From Bacteroidota bacterium (GTDB lineage Bacteria; Bacteroidota; Bacteroidia; Bacteroidales; SKPS01), in NCBI GenBank assembly GCA_022709695.1, contig JAKLII010000002.1, positions 472,955-536,954 of the forward strand: 64,000 nucleotides of DNA. Direction: 5' to 3'. Below the pieces are notes generated by a model. The model did no database searches and had not been told where the DNA came from. It saw only the letters and a list, made by a program, of their open reading frames with translations. Numbering within the stretch: position 1 is the stretch's first letter; every line of letters begins with the position of its first letter. The position numbers and the translations under genes are program-made. Shown here piece by piece: positions 36,368-44,899 of this stretch.

Positions 36368-37540
36368 CTATTTCTTTGGCGGCGCTTTCAGGAAGCGGTT
36401 TAGTTCTTCGGTTTTACCTGCTTTTTGCGCCAGGGTGGTCATTTGTTGTTTCAGTTTCTCAGCACCTGCCCGATTCCCTTCGCTCAACTCGTGCTGATAG
36501 AGCAATCCCATGGGTAGCAGGTAATTGGCGGCCATCCTGTTAAGGTCGGGGTTTAGGGTAGCCGGTACCAGGGCCGACTGGTCGAAACTACTCCAGTTCA
36601 CCTTCAGTACGGGCAGATTGTCGTAGGGCATGGTGGTGAGTTTCATGGCCAGTCCGGTGGTGTAAAGGTGCTCGGCAGCTTTTCCCAGCAGCTGTTTTTC
36701 GACGGTGACTGAGAGATATACGGGCTTTTTCTCGCCTGCTTCGGCCAGTTCGCGAAAGAAAGCCCCCTTGTCGGTGGTGAATCGTTTGTAGGCTCCCTTT
36801 TTCAGTTTGAAGGGGGCCATTGCCCGGTTGAAATAGCGCTCCTGGTGCAGCAGTTCCATTTGCAGGATGGTGACATCGGTTCGGATTCCCTGCACCTTTT
36901 GAAGCACCCACAGGGGCTGTGTATCCCATTCGCCGCGGGTGATGAGGAAGGCGCCGGGTTCAACGGATTTCAAAAGGTTGCGGGCATAAGCATACAGGTA
37001 GGGGTCGTAGAGGTTTTGCTGCTGGATGAGTTTACAATACCGGAGTTGCTGGGCAGGTTCCCCTTTTGCTTCGAAAAACAGCGTGAGTTCAGGCAGCAGC
37101 TCCTTGTTGGCGGGGGCCAGGCGGTAGGCTTCCAGCAGATGGTGGCCGGCAGCGGTATCGAAGCGGGCATTGAGGTAGCTGGCATAGTGGTATTCGAAAC
37201 TCCGGGCGTTCATTTCCCCCAGTTTTTCCACCACCTGGTTGAGCTGGGCCTGCTTTGCAGGAGCAATGTGGTAGCGATTGGCCGCCAGTGCCTCTTTTCT
37301 GAGTTTCTGATAAACGGCCAGATAACCCGCTTCTGACATGGTACCGGCCACAGCCCCGTCGGCCACCCCGGGTTCTACCGCCGGTGCCTGCTTCTTCTTC
37401 ACCGTAGGAATGGCATTGTTCTGCTGGTTCTGCAGTGCTTTTTCTTTTTCCTGCGTGTTTACCTGGGCAAAGAGCAGGAAAGGGGAAAGCCAAACGAGCA
37501 GCGTGGCCCAAAAGGGGTTCGGTAACATTACCTTTTTCAT
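36368..37540 (-). CDS. Exported protein resembling the periplasmic domain of DUF2723 proteins
   Basis: 390 residues from the ATG at 37538-37540. It is preferred over 37576 because a -7-like TATCTTTA lies at 37561-37568 and this start opens a signal peptide ending L-L-F-A-Q. A Gln/Ala-rich linker follows, then helical TPR-like repeats around residues 95-200. The segment G-A-F-L-I-T-R-G-E-W-D-T-Q-P-L-W-V-L-Q with G-I-R-T-D-V-T-I-L and Y-F-N-R-A-M closely follows the soluble C-terminal part of DUF2723 membrane proteins (G-x-L-F-T-x-G-D-x-D-T-x-P-L-W...R-T-D-V). Here no multi-spanning membrane part is present. Function unknown; DUF2723 proteins are thought to be glycosyltransferase-like. Confidence 0.65.
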   Translation of the reverse strand: MKKVMLPNPFWATLLVWLSPFLLFAQVNTQEKEKALQNQQNNAIPTVKKKQAPAVEPGVADGAVAGTMSEAGYLAVYQKLRKEALAANRYHIAPAKQAQLNQVVEKLGEMNARSFEYHYASYLNARFDTAAGHHLLEAYRLAPANKELLPELTLFFEAKGEPAQQLRYCKLIQQQNLYDPYLYAYARNLLKSVEPGAFLITRGEWDTQPLWVLQKVQGIRTDVTILQMELLHQERYFNRAMAPFKLKKGAYKRFTTDKGAFFRELAEAGEKKPVYLSVTVEKQLLGKAAEHLYTTGLAMKLTTMPYDNLPVLKVNWSSFDQSALVPATLNPDLNRMAANYLLPMGLLYQHELSEGNRAGAEKLKQQMTTLAQKAGKTEELNRFLKAPPKK

Positions 37541-37632
37541 TCCTGACAGCATTCGGTTGGTAAAGATACACATCAAATCAATTCAGCATACACTTCTTAC
37601 ATCAGTAGGTTCATGGATTCCTTTTCTATCCT

Positions 37633-37640
37633 TACCTTTG
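37633..37640 (+). promoter_or_regulatory. Bacteroidota -7 promoter element for the aldehyde dehydrogenase gene
   Basis: TACCTTTG, 16 bases before the ATG at 37657. It leaves a leader of roughly 10 bases. Confidence 0.55.
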
Positions 37641-37656
37641 TCACAAACCATTCGTT

Positions 37657-39069
37657 ATGACTACCTTTCCCATCTATGTTGCCGGCAGATTTATCGAAGG
37701 CCATGATTTGCTGGAGGTTATCAATCCATATACCGGGCGGGCTTTTGCTTCCACCTGGCGTGCAGGAACTGAACACCTGGAGGAATCGATTGCAGCAGCT
37801 ATTGCCGTAACGGAGGAAATGAAAAATATGCCCTCGTACCAGCGCTCGGCCATATTGCAGGAGATTGCAGCAGGCATCGAGGACAACGCCGCAGAATTTT
37901 CGGAGGTGCTGGCCATGGAGGCGGGCAAACCGGTGCGCTATGCCACCGGGGAGGTTTTGCGGGCGATGCAGGTGTTCAGGGTTGCAGCCGAAGAGTGTAA
38001 ACGGTTGCCGGGGGAATACCTGTCGCTGGACTGGACCCCGGCCGGAACGGGCAAAGAGGGGTGGGTGAAGCATTTCCCGGTAGGGCCGGTAGCTGCCATT
38101 GCCCCTTTCAACTTCCCGCTGAACCTTGCCGTTCATAAGATTGCCCCGGCCATTGCAACAGGATGTCCGGTGGTGCTGAAACCTGCCACCAGCACTCCCC
38201 TTTCGACCCTCCTGCTGGCCAGGCTGATCGATCAGACTGACCTCCCCAAAGGGGCGGTTTCCATCCTGCCGCTCGACCGCACAACAGGGAACCTGATGGT
38301 GACCGATGAACGGTTTAAGCTGCTCACCTTTACCGGATCGCCGGAGGTGGGCTGGGAGATGAAACGCAAGGCCGGGAAGAAGAAAGTGGTGCTGGAGCTG
38401 GGCGGCAATGCCGGACTGATCATCACTCCCACGGCTGACCTTCAGGCAGCTGTACCCAAGGCCGTGGCAGGTTCCTTTGCCTATTCGGGGCAGGTGTGCA
38501 TCCATACCCAGAGAATCATGGTACACCGTTCGGTATTCGGCGCCTTTGCAGATGCGTTCACCCGGCAGACCCTGATGCTGCAGCAAGGGGATCCACTGGA
38601 CCCGGAGACTGAAATCTCGGTGATGATAGATCAAGGGAATGCCATCCGGGTAGAAGAGTGGGTGGCTGAAGCTGTTGCCGGAGGCGCGGAGGTGTTGTGC
38701 GGTGGTGTGAGGAGGGGTACTTTCTTTGAGCCCACCGTGCTAACCGGAACCCGTAACCATATGAAGGTATGCGCACTGGAGGTTTTCGGGCCGGTAGTGA
38801 CCCTGGAACCCTACGATACGTTTGAAGAGGCTGTTGCCATAGTGAACCACAGCAGATATGGCCTGCAGGCAGGAGTTTTTACACAGAATATCAGGGAGAT
38901 GGACTATGCATTCAACCATCTGGAAGTTGGGGGGGTCATCATCAACGATGTACCCACCTTCAGGGTGGACCACATGCCTTACGGGGGTGTTAAGGAGAGC
39001 GGCCTGGGCAGGGAGGGGGTAAAATACGCCATGCTGGATATGCTGGAACCCAGGTTACTGGTCAAATAG
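37657..39069 (+). CDS. NAD(P)-dependent aldehyde dehydrogenase
   Basis: 470 residues, standard ALDH length. It oxidises an aldehyde to the acid (or acyl thioester) with NAD(P)+. The nucleophile is Cys281 in S-G-Q-V-C-I-H-T-Q-R, the general base Glu247 in L-E-L-G-G-N-A-G, and the oxyanion Asn lies in A-P-F-N-F-P-L-N. C-terminal G-G-V-K-E-S-G-L-G-R-E-G is the usual closing motif. The V-C-I-H-T-Q-R variant resembles enzymes acting on small phosphorylated or sulfonated aldehydes, but the substrate cannot be fixed. The adenine deaminase gene starts 20 bases downstream, so the two are probably co-transcribed, although no metabolic link is obvious. Confidence 0.92.
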   Translation: MTTFPIYVAGRFIEGHDLLEVINPYTGRAFASTWRAGTEHLEESIAAAIAVTEEMKNMPSYQRSAILQEIAAGIEDNAAEFSEVLAMEAGKPVRYATGEVLRAMQVFRVAAEECKRLPGEYLSLDWTPAGTGKEGWVKHFPVGPVAAIAPFNFPLNLAVHKIAPAIATGCPVVLKPATSTPLSTLLLARLIDQTDLPKGAVSILPLDRTTGNLMVTDERFKLLTFTGSPEVGWEMKRKAGKKKVVLELGGNAGLIITPTADLQAAVPKAVAGSFAYSGQVCIHTQRIMVHRSVFGAFADAFTRQTLMLQQGDPLDPETEISVMIDQGNAIRVEEWVAEAVAGGAEVLCGGVRRGTFFEPTVLTGTRNHMKVCALEVFGPVVTLEPYDTFEEAVAIVNHSRYGLQAGVFTQNIREMDYAFNHLEVGGVIINDVPTFRVDHMPYGGVKESGLGREGVKYAMLDMLEPRLLVK

Positions 39070-39089
39070 AAATCAAATCGCACATCGAA

Positions 39090-40736
39090 ATGGAAATCTC
39101 AGGCAACACGTTTTCACTGGCAGGACACTTCTTTCTTCCGGAAGATGGCAGGTTTTTCAAAGGGGTAATGGAGGTGAAAGAGGGAATGATCATCAGCCTC
39201 ATTCAACAGGAAGATGTACCCGAACGCTATTATTTCCCGGGGCTGGTGGATGCACATGTGCACATCGAGAGTTCGATGCTGGTGCCGGCAGAATTTGCCC
39301 GTGCTGCGGTGGTGCACGGAACCGTGGCAACGGTATCGGACCCCCACGAGATTGCCAATGTGCTTGGCAAAGAGGGCGTTGAATTTATGATCCGCAACGG
39401 GGCCACCACCCCTTTCCGGTTTTATTTCGGTGCCCCTTCGTGTGTGCCGGCCACGCCGCTGGAGACTTCGGGGGCAGTGCTTGATGAAAATGACATTCTG
39501 GAACTGCTGCAAAGAGAAGACATTGTGTACCTGGCGGAGATGATGAATTTTCCGGGGGTCATTTTTGATGACCCGCAGGTGCAGGCCAAGCTGGAATATG
39601 CCCGGAGGCTGGGAAAACCCATTGATGGCCACGCCCCCGGATTGCAGGGGGAACAGCTTAAAAAATACATCGGGGCCGGGATCAGCACCGACCATGAGTG
39701 TTTTACCCTGGAAGAGGCCCGCGAAAAGGCGGCTCTGGGGATGAAAATTCTTATCAGGGAGGGTTCGGCGGCAAGGAATTTCGAAACACTGATCCCATTG
39801 CTCCGCGAAATGCCCCATATGGTGATGTTCTGTTCCGACGACAAGCACCCCGACGATCTGGAGAGAGGGCATATCAACCTGCTGATACAGAGAGGACTGG
39901 CTTTGGGATATCCACTGGGGGACCTGATCAGGGCTTGTACACTGAACCCGGTAACCCACTACGGACTGGACTGCGGCCTCCTGCGACCCGGCGACCCTGC
40001 CGATTTTACCGAAGTAGATCACCCGGACCGTTTCAATATTCTAACAACCTATATCCATGGGATTTGTGTGGCCCGAAACGGGAAATGCCTTTTTGAGACC
40101 CGGTCCGCAATGACACCCAATCGTTTTGATCCGGCTCCCCTTACGGCCAGAGACCTTCAGATTCCGGCCAAAACCGACACCGTGCAGGTAATCGGCGCAA
40201 TGAACGGACAACTTGTCACACAGCAGCTTGTAAGAAAGCTGCCTGTATCTGAAGGGCTGCTTCAAACGGATACCGGGGCAGATGTGATAAAGCTGGTGGT
40301 GGTAAACCGGTACCAGCCGGCACCTCCGGCGGTGGCGTTCATTCATGGCTTTGGACTGAAAGCGGGAGCACTGGCAGGTACGGTGGCCCACGACAGCCAC
40401 AACATCATTCTGGCAGGAACCGATGACCATTGGATTCTCAGGGCCTTCGAAGCCATTTGCAACTCCGGGGGAGGGCTGGTTCTTACCGGACCCGATGGTA
40501 TCCTGTCGCTACCGCTGCCGGTAGGGGGCATCATGTCGGATCTTCCGCTGGCAGAAGTATCAGCGAAATATGCAGCCCTCGACCGGAAAGCCAAAGAACT
40601 GGGGTGTACCCTTTCGGCTCCTTTCATGACCCTTTCGTTCATGGCACTGCTGGTGATCCCCGAATTAAAGCTCGGAGATAAAGGTTTATTCGATGGCAAC
40701 ACCTTCCGTTTTACCGATCTATTTGTATATCAATAA
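39090..40736 (+). CDS. ade: Adenine deaminase
   Basis: 548 residues, normal for the Ade family. It deaminates adenine to hypoxanthine and ammonia for purine salvage. The metal-binding strand is P-G-L-V-D-A-H-V-H-I-E-S-S-M (H-x-H), followed by T-V-A-T-V-S-D-P-H-E-I-A-N-V, both diagnostic. Further conserved blocks are I-D-G-H-A-P-G, S-D-D-K-H-P and the C-terminal V-A-H-D-S-H-N. It sits immediately after the aldehyde dehydrogenase gene. A separate adenosine deaminase-family gene occurs at 56703. Confidence 0.95.
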   Translation: MEISGNTFSLAGHFFLPEDGRFFKGVMEVKEGMIISLIQQEDVPERYYFPGLVDAHVHIESSMLVPAEFARAAVVHGTVATVSDPHEIANVLGKEGVEFMIRNGATTPFRFYFGAPSCVPATPLETSGAVLDENDILELLQREDIVYLAEMMNFPGVIFDDPQVQAKLEYARRLGKPIDGHAPGLQGEQLKKYIGAGISTDHECFTLEEAREKAALGMKILIREGSAARNFETLIPLLREMPHMVMFCSDDKHPDDLERGHINLLIQRGLALGYPLGDLIRACTLNPVTHYGLDCGLLRPGDPADFTEVDHPDRFNILTTYIHGICVARNGKCLFETRSAMTPNRFDPAPLTARDLQIPAKTDTVQVIGAMNGQLVTQQLVRKLPVSEGLLQTDTGADVIKLVVVNRYQPAPPAVAFIHGFGLKAGALAGTVAHDSHNIILAGTDDHWILRAFEAICNSGGGLVLTGPDGILSLPLPVGGIMSDLPLAEVSAKYAALDRKAKELGCTLSAPFMTLSFMALLVIPELKLGDKGLFDGNTFRFTDLFVYQ

Positions 40737-40779
40737 ATTAAAATTTTATATCTGAAAAATCAAATATTAGATTGTTTTA

Positions 40780-40787
40780 TATATTTG
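40780..40787 (+). promoter_or_regulatory. Bacteroidota -7 promoter element for the ArsR regulator
   Basis: TATATTTG in an AT-rich stretch, 22 bases before the ATG at 40810. Confidence 0.5.
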
Positions 40788-40809
40788 CATACCAAAAATA
40801 AGCACTCCC

Positions 40810-41106
40810 ATGCCAAAAACCAATCTCGACATCACACGCCTGGAAGAGGCCGCCAGCAAGCTCAGAGCAATTGCCCATCCTATGCGCATTGCCATCATCG
40901 GAATGCTGGAAGATACCGCAAAGATGAATGTAACGGAGATTTACGAAGCCCTGAACATTGAGCAGGCTGCAGCATCCCATCATCTCAACATCCTTAAAAC
41001 CAAAGGGGTTCTGGCTTCGAAACGTGACGGAAAAAACACCTATTACTTCCTTAAGCACAGCACTTTGAGCCAGATCATGGAGTGCCTGGATAAATGTGAT
41101 ATGTAG
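40810..41106 (+). CDS. ArsR-family winged-helix transcriptional regulator
   Basis: 98 residues. R-A-I-A-H-P-M-R-I-A-I-I-G-M-L (residues 19-33) is the start of the ArsR fold, and I-E-Q-A-A-A-S-H-H-L-N-I-L is the recognition helix-turn-helix. G-V-L-A-S-K-R-D-G-K-N-T-Y-Y is the wing. No cysteine metal site of the ArsR/SmtB CxC type is present; the only Cys residues are two near the C-terminus (C-L-D-K-C), so sensing of a metal is uncertain. It has its own promoter; targets are unknown. Confidence 0.9.
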   Translation: MPKTNLDITRLEEAASKLRAIAHPMRIAIIGMLEDTAKMNVTEIYEALNIEQAAASHHLNILKTKGVLASKRDGKNTYYFLKHSTLSQIMECLDKCDM

Positions 41107-41123
41107 GCGGAAACCGGGTTTCC

Positions 41124-41540
41124 CTAGAAATGCATTTTGTAGTAGAAGTTGTAGTCGAGGTGCTGCGCCTCCTTCAGTTTTCTGATTTTCAATGCGATTC
41201 TCAGCAGTAATTCAAGTTTTTCCTTTTTAAGGATCTCAATGGCAGAGGGGTTAAGATAGGCTGCATCCACCATCAGTACAAGCAGGCGGAATTCATATCT
41301 GGCCAGCCATTTGTAGGCTTCGGTATCCTCATCGATAGCGTTGCTGAAGGCAGCGAAGTGGTTGAACCCGTTCTTCATAAGCCACTGGAAGGCATCTATA
41401 TCGGCCTGGAGGGAGCTGGCCAGGGCGGCCAGTTCAGGGTAATCGTTTTCGAGAAGCCATTTATGGATTTCATAGTTGCCGTCAATAGCTTCCCCGAGTG
41501 CCACCAGGATTTTCGGTTCGTAACTGCTCAGTTCGTTCAT
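41124..41540 (-). CDS. Small helical-repeat protein of unknown function
   Basis: 138 residues from the ATG at 41538-41540. The open frame extends further upstream, but that part lies inside the radical SAM gene. Three helical units of about 25 residues follow one another: E-I-H-K-W-L-L-E-N-D-Y-P-E-L-A-A-L-A-S-S, I-D-A-F-Q-W-L-M-K-N-G-F-N-H-F-A-A-F-S, and T-E-A-Y-K-W-L-A-R-Y-E-F-R-L-L-V-L-M-V. All share an A/H-x-x-W-L core, and a half-unit (L-V-A-L-G-E-A-I-D) precedes them. No known family is recognised. It starts 10 bases after the radical SAM stop, so the two are probably expressed together. Confidence 0.6.
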   Translation of the reverse strand: MNELSSYEPKILVALGEAIDGNYEIHKWLLENDYPELAALASSLQADIDAFQWLMKNGFNHFAAFSNAIDEDTEAYKWLARYEFRLLVLMVDAAYLNPSAIEILKKEKLELLLRIALKIRKLKEAQHLDYNFYYKMHF

Positions 41541-41550
41541 GGCTGCATCA

Positions 41551-42330
41551 TCATGGATAAACCCGCACGTCGATGCCTGTTGCGGCAGCACGTGCGGCAA
41601 TGGCACGCAGGGTTTCAGGGTCGATTTTTTCGAGTCCGGCAGCCGGTGTTTCACGGTCGATGGGATAAACCATTACGTAGGCCGGGGCGATTTTTTTCAG
41701 GTTTTCAATCCATGCCAGCACCTCGGATTCTGTGGTATTATCTACCGGTACTCCCTCCACTGTTCCCCTCAGGAAGAGGGTCTGGATGATCACCTTTCCG
41801 TTGAAAGCGGCAAGCTGCTGCACCAGACGTTCGGTGCTTACGTTCCTGTTTGGCCGGTTAATGAGGTTGAGGGCAAGCTGCGTTCCGGCATCAAGTTTCT
41901 GGATGTTGAGGTCGATCTTCCGGAGTGCTTCAAACACGTCAGGATTTCCCAGTCCGGTCCCGTTGGAGAGCACCGTTACAAATGCTGAAGGGGCATAGCG
42001 GTTTCTGAGGGCGAGTGTATCGTGGATGATGGCCGGAAAATCGGGGTGGAGGGTAGGTTCACCGTTCCCGGCGAAGGTGATGGCATCGGGCAGGGCATCC
42101 TGCTGTTTAAGGGCCTTCAGCTTTTTCTCAAGGGCATCCACCACGGCGGCCCTTTCGGGCATTTTGCGACCCGACAGATTGCTGCTGTTGGTCCAGCCGC
42201 ACTCGCAGTAGATGCAATCGAAAGTACAGCATTTGGCTTCTGCCGGGAGCAGGTTAACCCCCAGAGAACGACCCAGCCGGCGGCTGTGCACGGGTCCGAA
42301 TACCACTTTGTCGAAAAGAAATCCTGCCAT
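41551..42330 (-). CDS. Radical SAM protein
   Basis: 259 residues. The 4Fe-4S cluster motif CxxxCxxC is at Cys35, Cys39 and Cys42 (C-T-F-D-C-I-Y-C), after F-G-P-V-H-S-R-R-L-G-R-S-L-G-V-N. F-A-G-N-G-E-P-T-L-H-P is the SAM-binding GGE-like strand. This is the small stand-alone family whose opening motif S-R-R-L-G-x-S-L-G is widespread in archaea and bacteria (wyosine-type or activase-like), with unknown substrate. CACCTTTG at 42353-42360 is a probable -7 element. A small helical-repeat protein is encoded right behind it. Confidence 0.88.
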   Translation of the reverse strand: MAGFLFDKVVFGPVHSRRLGRSLGVNLLPAEAKCCTFDCIYCECGWTNSSNLSGRKMPERAAVVDALEKKLKALKQQDALPDAITFAGNGEPTLHPDFPAIIHDTLALRNRYAPSAFVTVLSNGTGLGNPDVFEALRKIDLNIQKLDAGTQLALNLINRPNRNVSTERLVQQLAAFNGKVIIQTLFLRGTVEGVPVDNTTESEVLAWIENLKKIAPAYVMVYPIDRETPAAGLEKIDPETLRAIAARAAATGIDVRVYP

Positions 42331-42384
42331 TACCCAGTATTATTTCACGATGCAAAGGTGCAACTTTTTCGGATGATGAAGCGG

Positions 42385-43167
42385 TTATTGCAGCCGGAGG
42401 ATCAGGCCACGCAGGCTGATAAGTCCGAACAGATCAGCTACCAGGATGATGATAAAAACCATCATGAACCAGCGGATAAAACCGTTGCCCAGGGAGATGG
42501 AAGCCCTTGCTGCCACCCAGGCCCCGGCGGCCTGCCCGATACTGAGTACCAGTGCAAACGGCCAGTTGATCAGGTCTGCGATGATAAAAGGCACCAGGGT
42601 AAAGGGGACGTAGAGCATCACGATAAACACTTTCAGGGCATTGGACCGAAGCAGGTCGAGGCCGGTGGTAAGCACCAGGGCTGCCAGCAGGAAGTACCCG
42701 ATTCCGATGTAGATAAATCCACCATAAAACCCCACCAGAAAAAACACCAGATGGTGCCAGGGTTTGGGCTTAACTTCCGGTTCCGATTTTTTCCCCATCA
42801 TCCAGATACCAGGTTTCAGTACCATCGCGATCAGCATCAGCAGCATAGCTATACCGGCAATGATCCTGAACGTATCTTCCCGGATGTCCACCGATGCCCA
42901 CGCTCCGGCAATGGATCCCAACGTGGTTGGGATTCCGTAGCGAAGTCCGGTTTTAAAGTCAAGGATTTTCTGCCGCAGAAAGGCTCCTGAGGAGGCCAGG
43001 GTCTGGAAGGCAGCTGCCACCCGATGGGTGGCATTGGCCGCCATGATGGGCAGGCCCAGTACCATCATGGAGGCAAAGGAGATGACCGTAGCTCCTCCGG
43101 CGATGGTATTGATAAATCCCACGGCAAAACCTGCGGTGATCAAAACGGTTACTTCCACCCAGTTCAT
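42385..43167 (-). CDS. TauE/SafE family membrane permease
   Basis: 260 residues from the ATG at 43165-43167. About eight hydrophobic helices start with V-T-V-L-I-T-A-G-F-A-V-G-F-I-N-T-I-A-G-G, the conserved G-F-I-x-x-x-A-G-G-G-like motif of the family. The second half-repeat begins near G-F-Y-G-G-F-I-Y-I-G-I-G. Family members export sulfite, sulfoacetate or other organosulfur anions. A -7 TACTTTTG (43173-43180) ends only 5 bases before the ATG, so the mRNA may be leaderless. Confidence 0.88.
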   Translation of the reverse strand: MNWVEVTVLITAGFAVGFINTIAGGATVISFASMMVLGLPIMAANATHRVAAAFQTLASSGAFLRQKILDFKTGLRYGIPTTLGSIAGAWASVDIREDTFRIIAGIAMLLMLIAMVLKPGIWMMGKKSEPEVKPKPWHHLVFFLVGFYGGFIYIGIGYFLLAALVLTTGLDLLRSNALKVFIVMLYVPFTLVPFIIADLINWPFALVLSIGQAAGAWVAARASISLGNGFIRWFMMVFIIILVADLFGLISLRGLILRLQ

Positions 43168-43172
43168 CGGCA

Positions 43173-43180
43173 CAAAAGTA
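43173..43180 (-). promoter_or_regulatory. -7 element almost touching the start codon
   Basis: TACTTTTG on the minus strand ends 5 bases from the A of the ATG at 43167. With the usual 5-8 bases from box to transcription start, the message would begin at or beside the ATG. Confidence 0.45.
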
Positions 43181-43210
43181 CATTTTCCGTCTCCAAATCA
43201 GAAAAAATGG

Positions 43211-43218
43211 TACCTTCG
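43211..43218 (+). promoter_or_regulatory. Probable -7 promoter element
   Basis: TACCTTCG differs from TAnnTTTG by one base and lies 28 bases before the ATG at 43247. Confidence 0.4.
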
Positions 43219-43246
43219 TCGGTTGTTAAACCATTATTCAACCCTT

Positions 43247-44866
43247 ATGAAAACCAAATATTTTGTAATGATGCTGGCAGCAGCGAGCCTGATTATGATG
43301 GCATTCCGTGCCGATCAGCCGGTACAGGACCGGTTAAAAAAGTATGCAGAGGTAACCCTCACGAGTGATATCTCTCATCTTTCTCCAGCTGAAAAAGAGA
43401 TGCTGGTGCATCTTTTTGAAGCGGCAAAGATCATGGATGACCTTTACTGGAAGCAGGCTTACGGAGACAAGGCTGCCCTGATGAAGCAGCTGAAGACCGC
43501 CCCGGAGAAGCAGTTTGCGGCCATAAACTATGGTCCGTGGGACCGTCTGGCAGGGAATGAGCCCTGGCTCAAGGGGGCAAAGGCCAAGCCCAAAGGGGCA
43601 GGTTTCTATCCCTCAGACATGACAGCTGAAGAATTTGAGAAGCTTGACAACCCGGATAAAACCAGCCTTTACACGGTGATCCAGCGAGATAAGAGCAAAG
43701 TGCTCACGGTGGTACCCTACCATATAGCCTATGCACAGGAGTTGCAGAAAGCTGCGGAGCACCTTGTAGCAGCAGCCAATCTTTGCCCCGATCCGGCATT
43801 TGCCGAATACCTTACCCTGAGAGCTGAGGCACTGGTAACTGACCAGTATCAGTCTAGTGATTTTGCCTGGCTCAAGGCAAAGGGATCGAACATCGACTTT
43901 GTGATAGGTGCCATCGAAAATTATGAGGATGGACTGTTTGGATACAAAGCTGCCTATGAAGCATTTATCCTGATCAAAGACCATAAATGGAGTGAGATGC
44001 TGCAGAAATTCAATGCCTTTTTGCCCGAAATGCAGAACCTCCTTCCGGTCCCTGATGAATACAGGCGTGAGATGCCGGGCACCGATGCCGACATTAATGT
44101 TTACGATGCAGTATTTTACGCCGGCGACTGCAATGCCGGAAGCAAGACCATTGCCATCAACCTGCCCAACGATGAGCAGGTGCAGCTGGAGGCCGGATCG
44201 CGGAAGCTGCAGCTGAAGAATTCGATGCAGGCAAAATTCGACAAGATCCTGATGCCGATTGCCACAGTGGTGATCCATCCGGATCAGATCAGGCATGTGA
44301 AATTTGAAGCGTTTTTTGCCAACACGATGTTCCATGAGATTGCCCATGGGATGGGAATCAAGAACACCATCAACGGCAGCGGCACCATCAGGACAGTGCT
44401 CAAGGAAGCCTACAGCCCTATCGAGGAGAACAAGGCAGATGTTCTCGGCTTATGGTTGGTTACACAGATGGTGGACCGCGGAGAGCTGGAGGGAGAGATG
44501 ATGGATTACTATGTAACCTTTATGGCCGGTATCTTCAGGTCGTCGAGGTTTGGAGCAGCCAGTGCCCATGGCAAGGCCAATATGATGCGGTACCATTTTC
44601 TGCAGCGCAGGGGGGCATTTACGATTGATGAGAACGGGTATTATGTGATCAACCCCGACGTTATGCGTGAGGCTATCCAGGAGCTGGTAGCCGAAATTCT
44701 GATCATGCAGGGGAACGGCGATTATGTGGGTGCCTCAAATCTGGTTAAAACCGAGGGTGTGGTACCGAAAGAGCTGCAAACGGCCCTTCAGAAAATCAAT
44801 TCGAAAAACATTCCGGTTGATATCGTCTTCAAACAGGGGCCTGAAGTGCTGGGGCTGAGCAAATAA
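43247..44866 (+). CDS. Dipeptidyl-peptidase III-like (M49-type) metallopeptidase
   Basis: 539 residues from the ATG at 43247, which starts a signal peptide; frames further upstream overlap the divergent permease gene. The zinc motif is H363-E364-I-A-H367-G-M-G, and the distal glutamates are E393/E394 in E-E-N-K-A-D, the order found in DPP III. The protein resembles the shorter bacterial DPP3-like family (A-H-G-M-G-I-K-N-T-I-N-G-S-G-T). Unlike classical DPP III, whose zinc motif is HExxGH, the motif here is a five-residue HExxH. It likely removes or degrades short peptides in the periplasm. An M28 peptidase follows 33 bases later. Confidence 0.82.
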   Translation: MKTKYFVMMLAAASLIMMAFRADQPVQDRLKKYAEVTLTSDISHLSPAEKEMLVHLFEAAKIMDDLYWKQAYGDKAALMKQLKTAPEKQFAAINYGPWDRLAGNEPWLKGAKAKPKGAGFYPSDMTAEEFEKLDNPDKTSLYTVIQRDKSKVLTVVPYHIAYAQELQKAAEHLVAAANLCPDPAFAEYLTLRAEALVTDQYQSSDFAWLKAKGSNIDFVIGAIENYEDGLFGYKAAYEAFILIKDHKWSEMLQKFNAFLPEMQNLLPVPDEYRREMPGTDADINVYDAVFYAGDCNAGSKTIAINLPNDEQVQLEAGSRKLQLKNSMQAKFDKILMPIATVVIHPDQIRHVKFEAFFANTMFHEIAHGMGIKNTINGSGTIRTVLKEAYSPIEENKADVLGLWLVTQMVDRGELEGEMMDYYVTFMAGIFRSSRFGAASAHGKANMMRYHFLQRRGAFTIDENGYYVINPDVMREAIQELVAEILIMQGNGDYVGASNLVKTEGVVPKELQTALQKINSKNIPVDIVFKQGPEVLGLSK

Positions 44867-44899
44867 TCCCGTCGAGCAAACACCATTGATCATCTGCCT

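Noticed and set aside
41541-41654. N-terminal extension of the helical-repeat protein
   Set aside because: It overlaps the end of the radical SAM gene in another frame and adds no repeat-like sequence.
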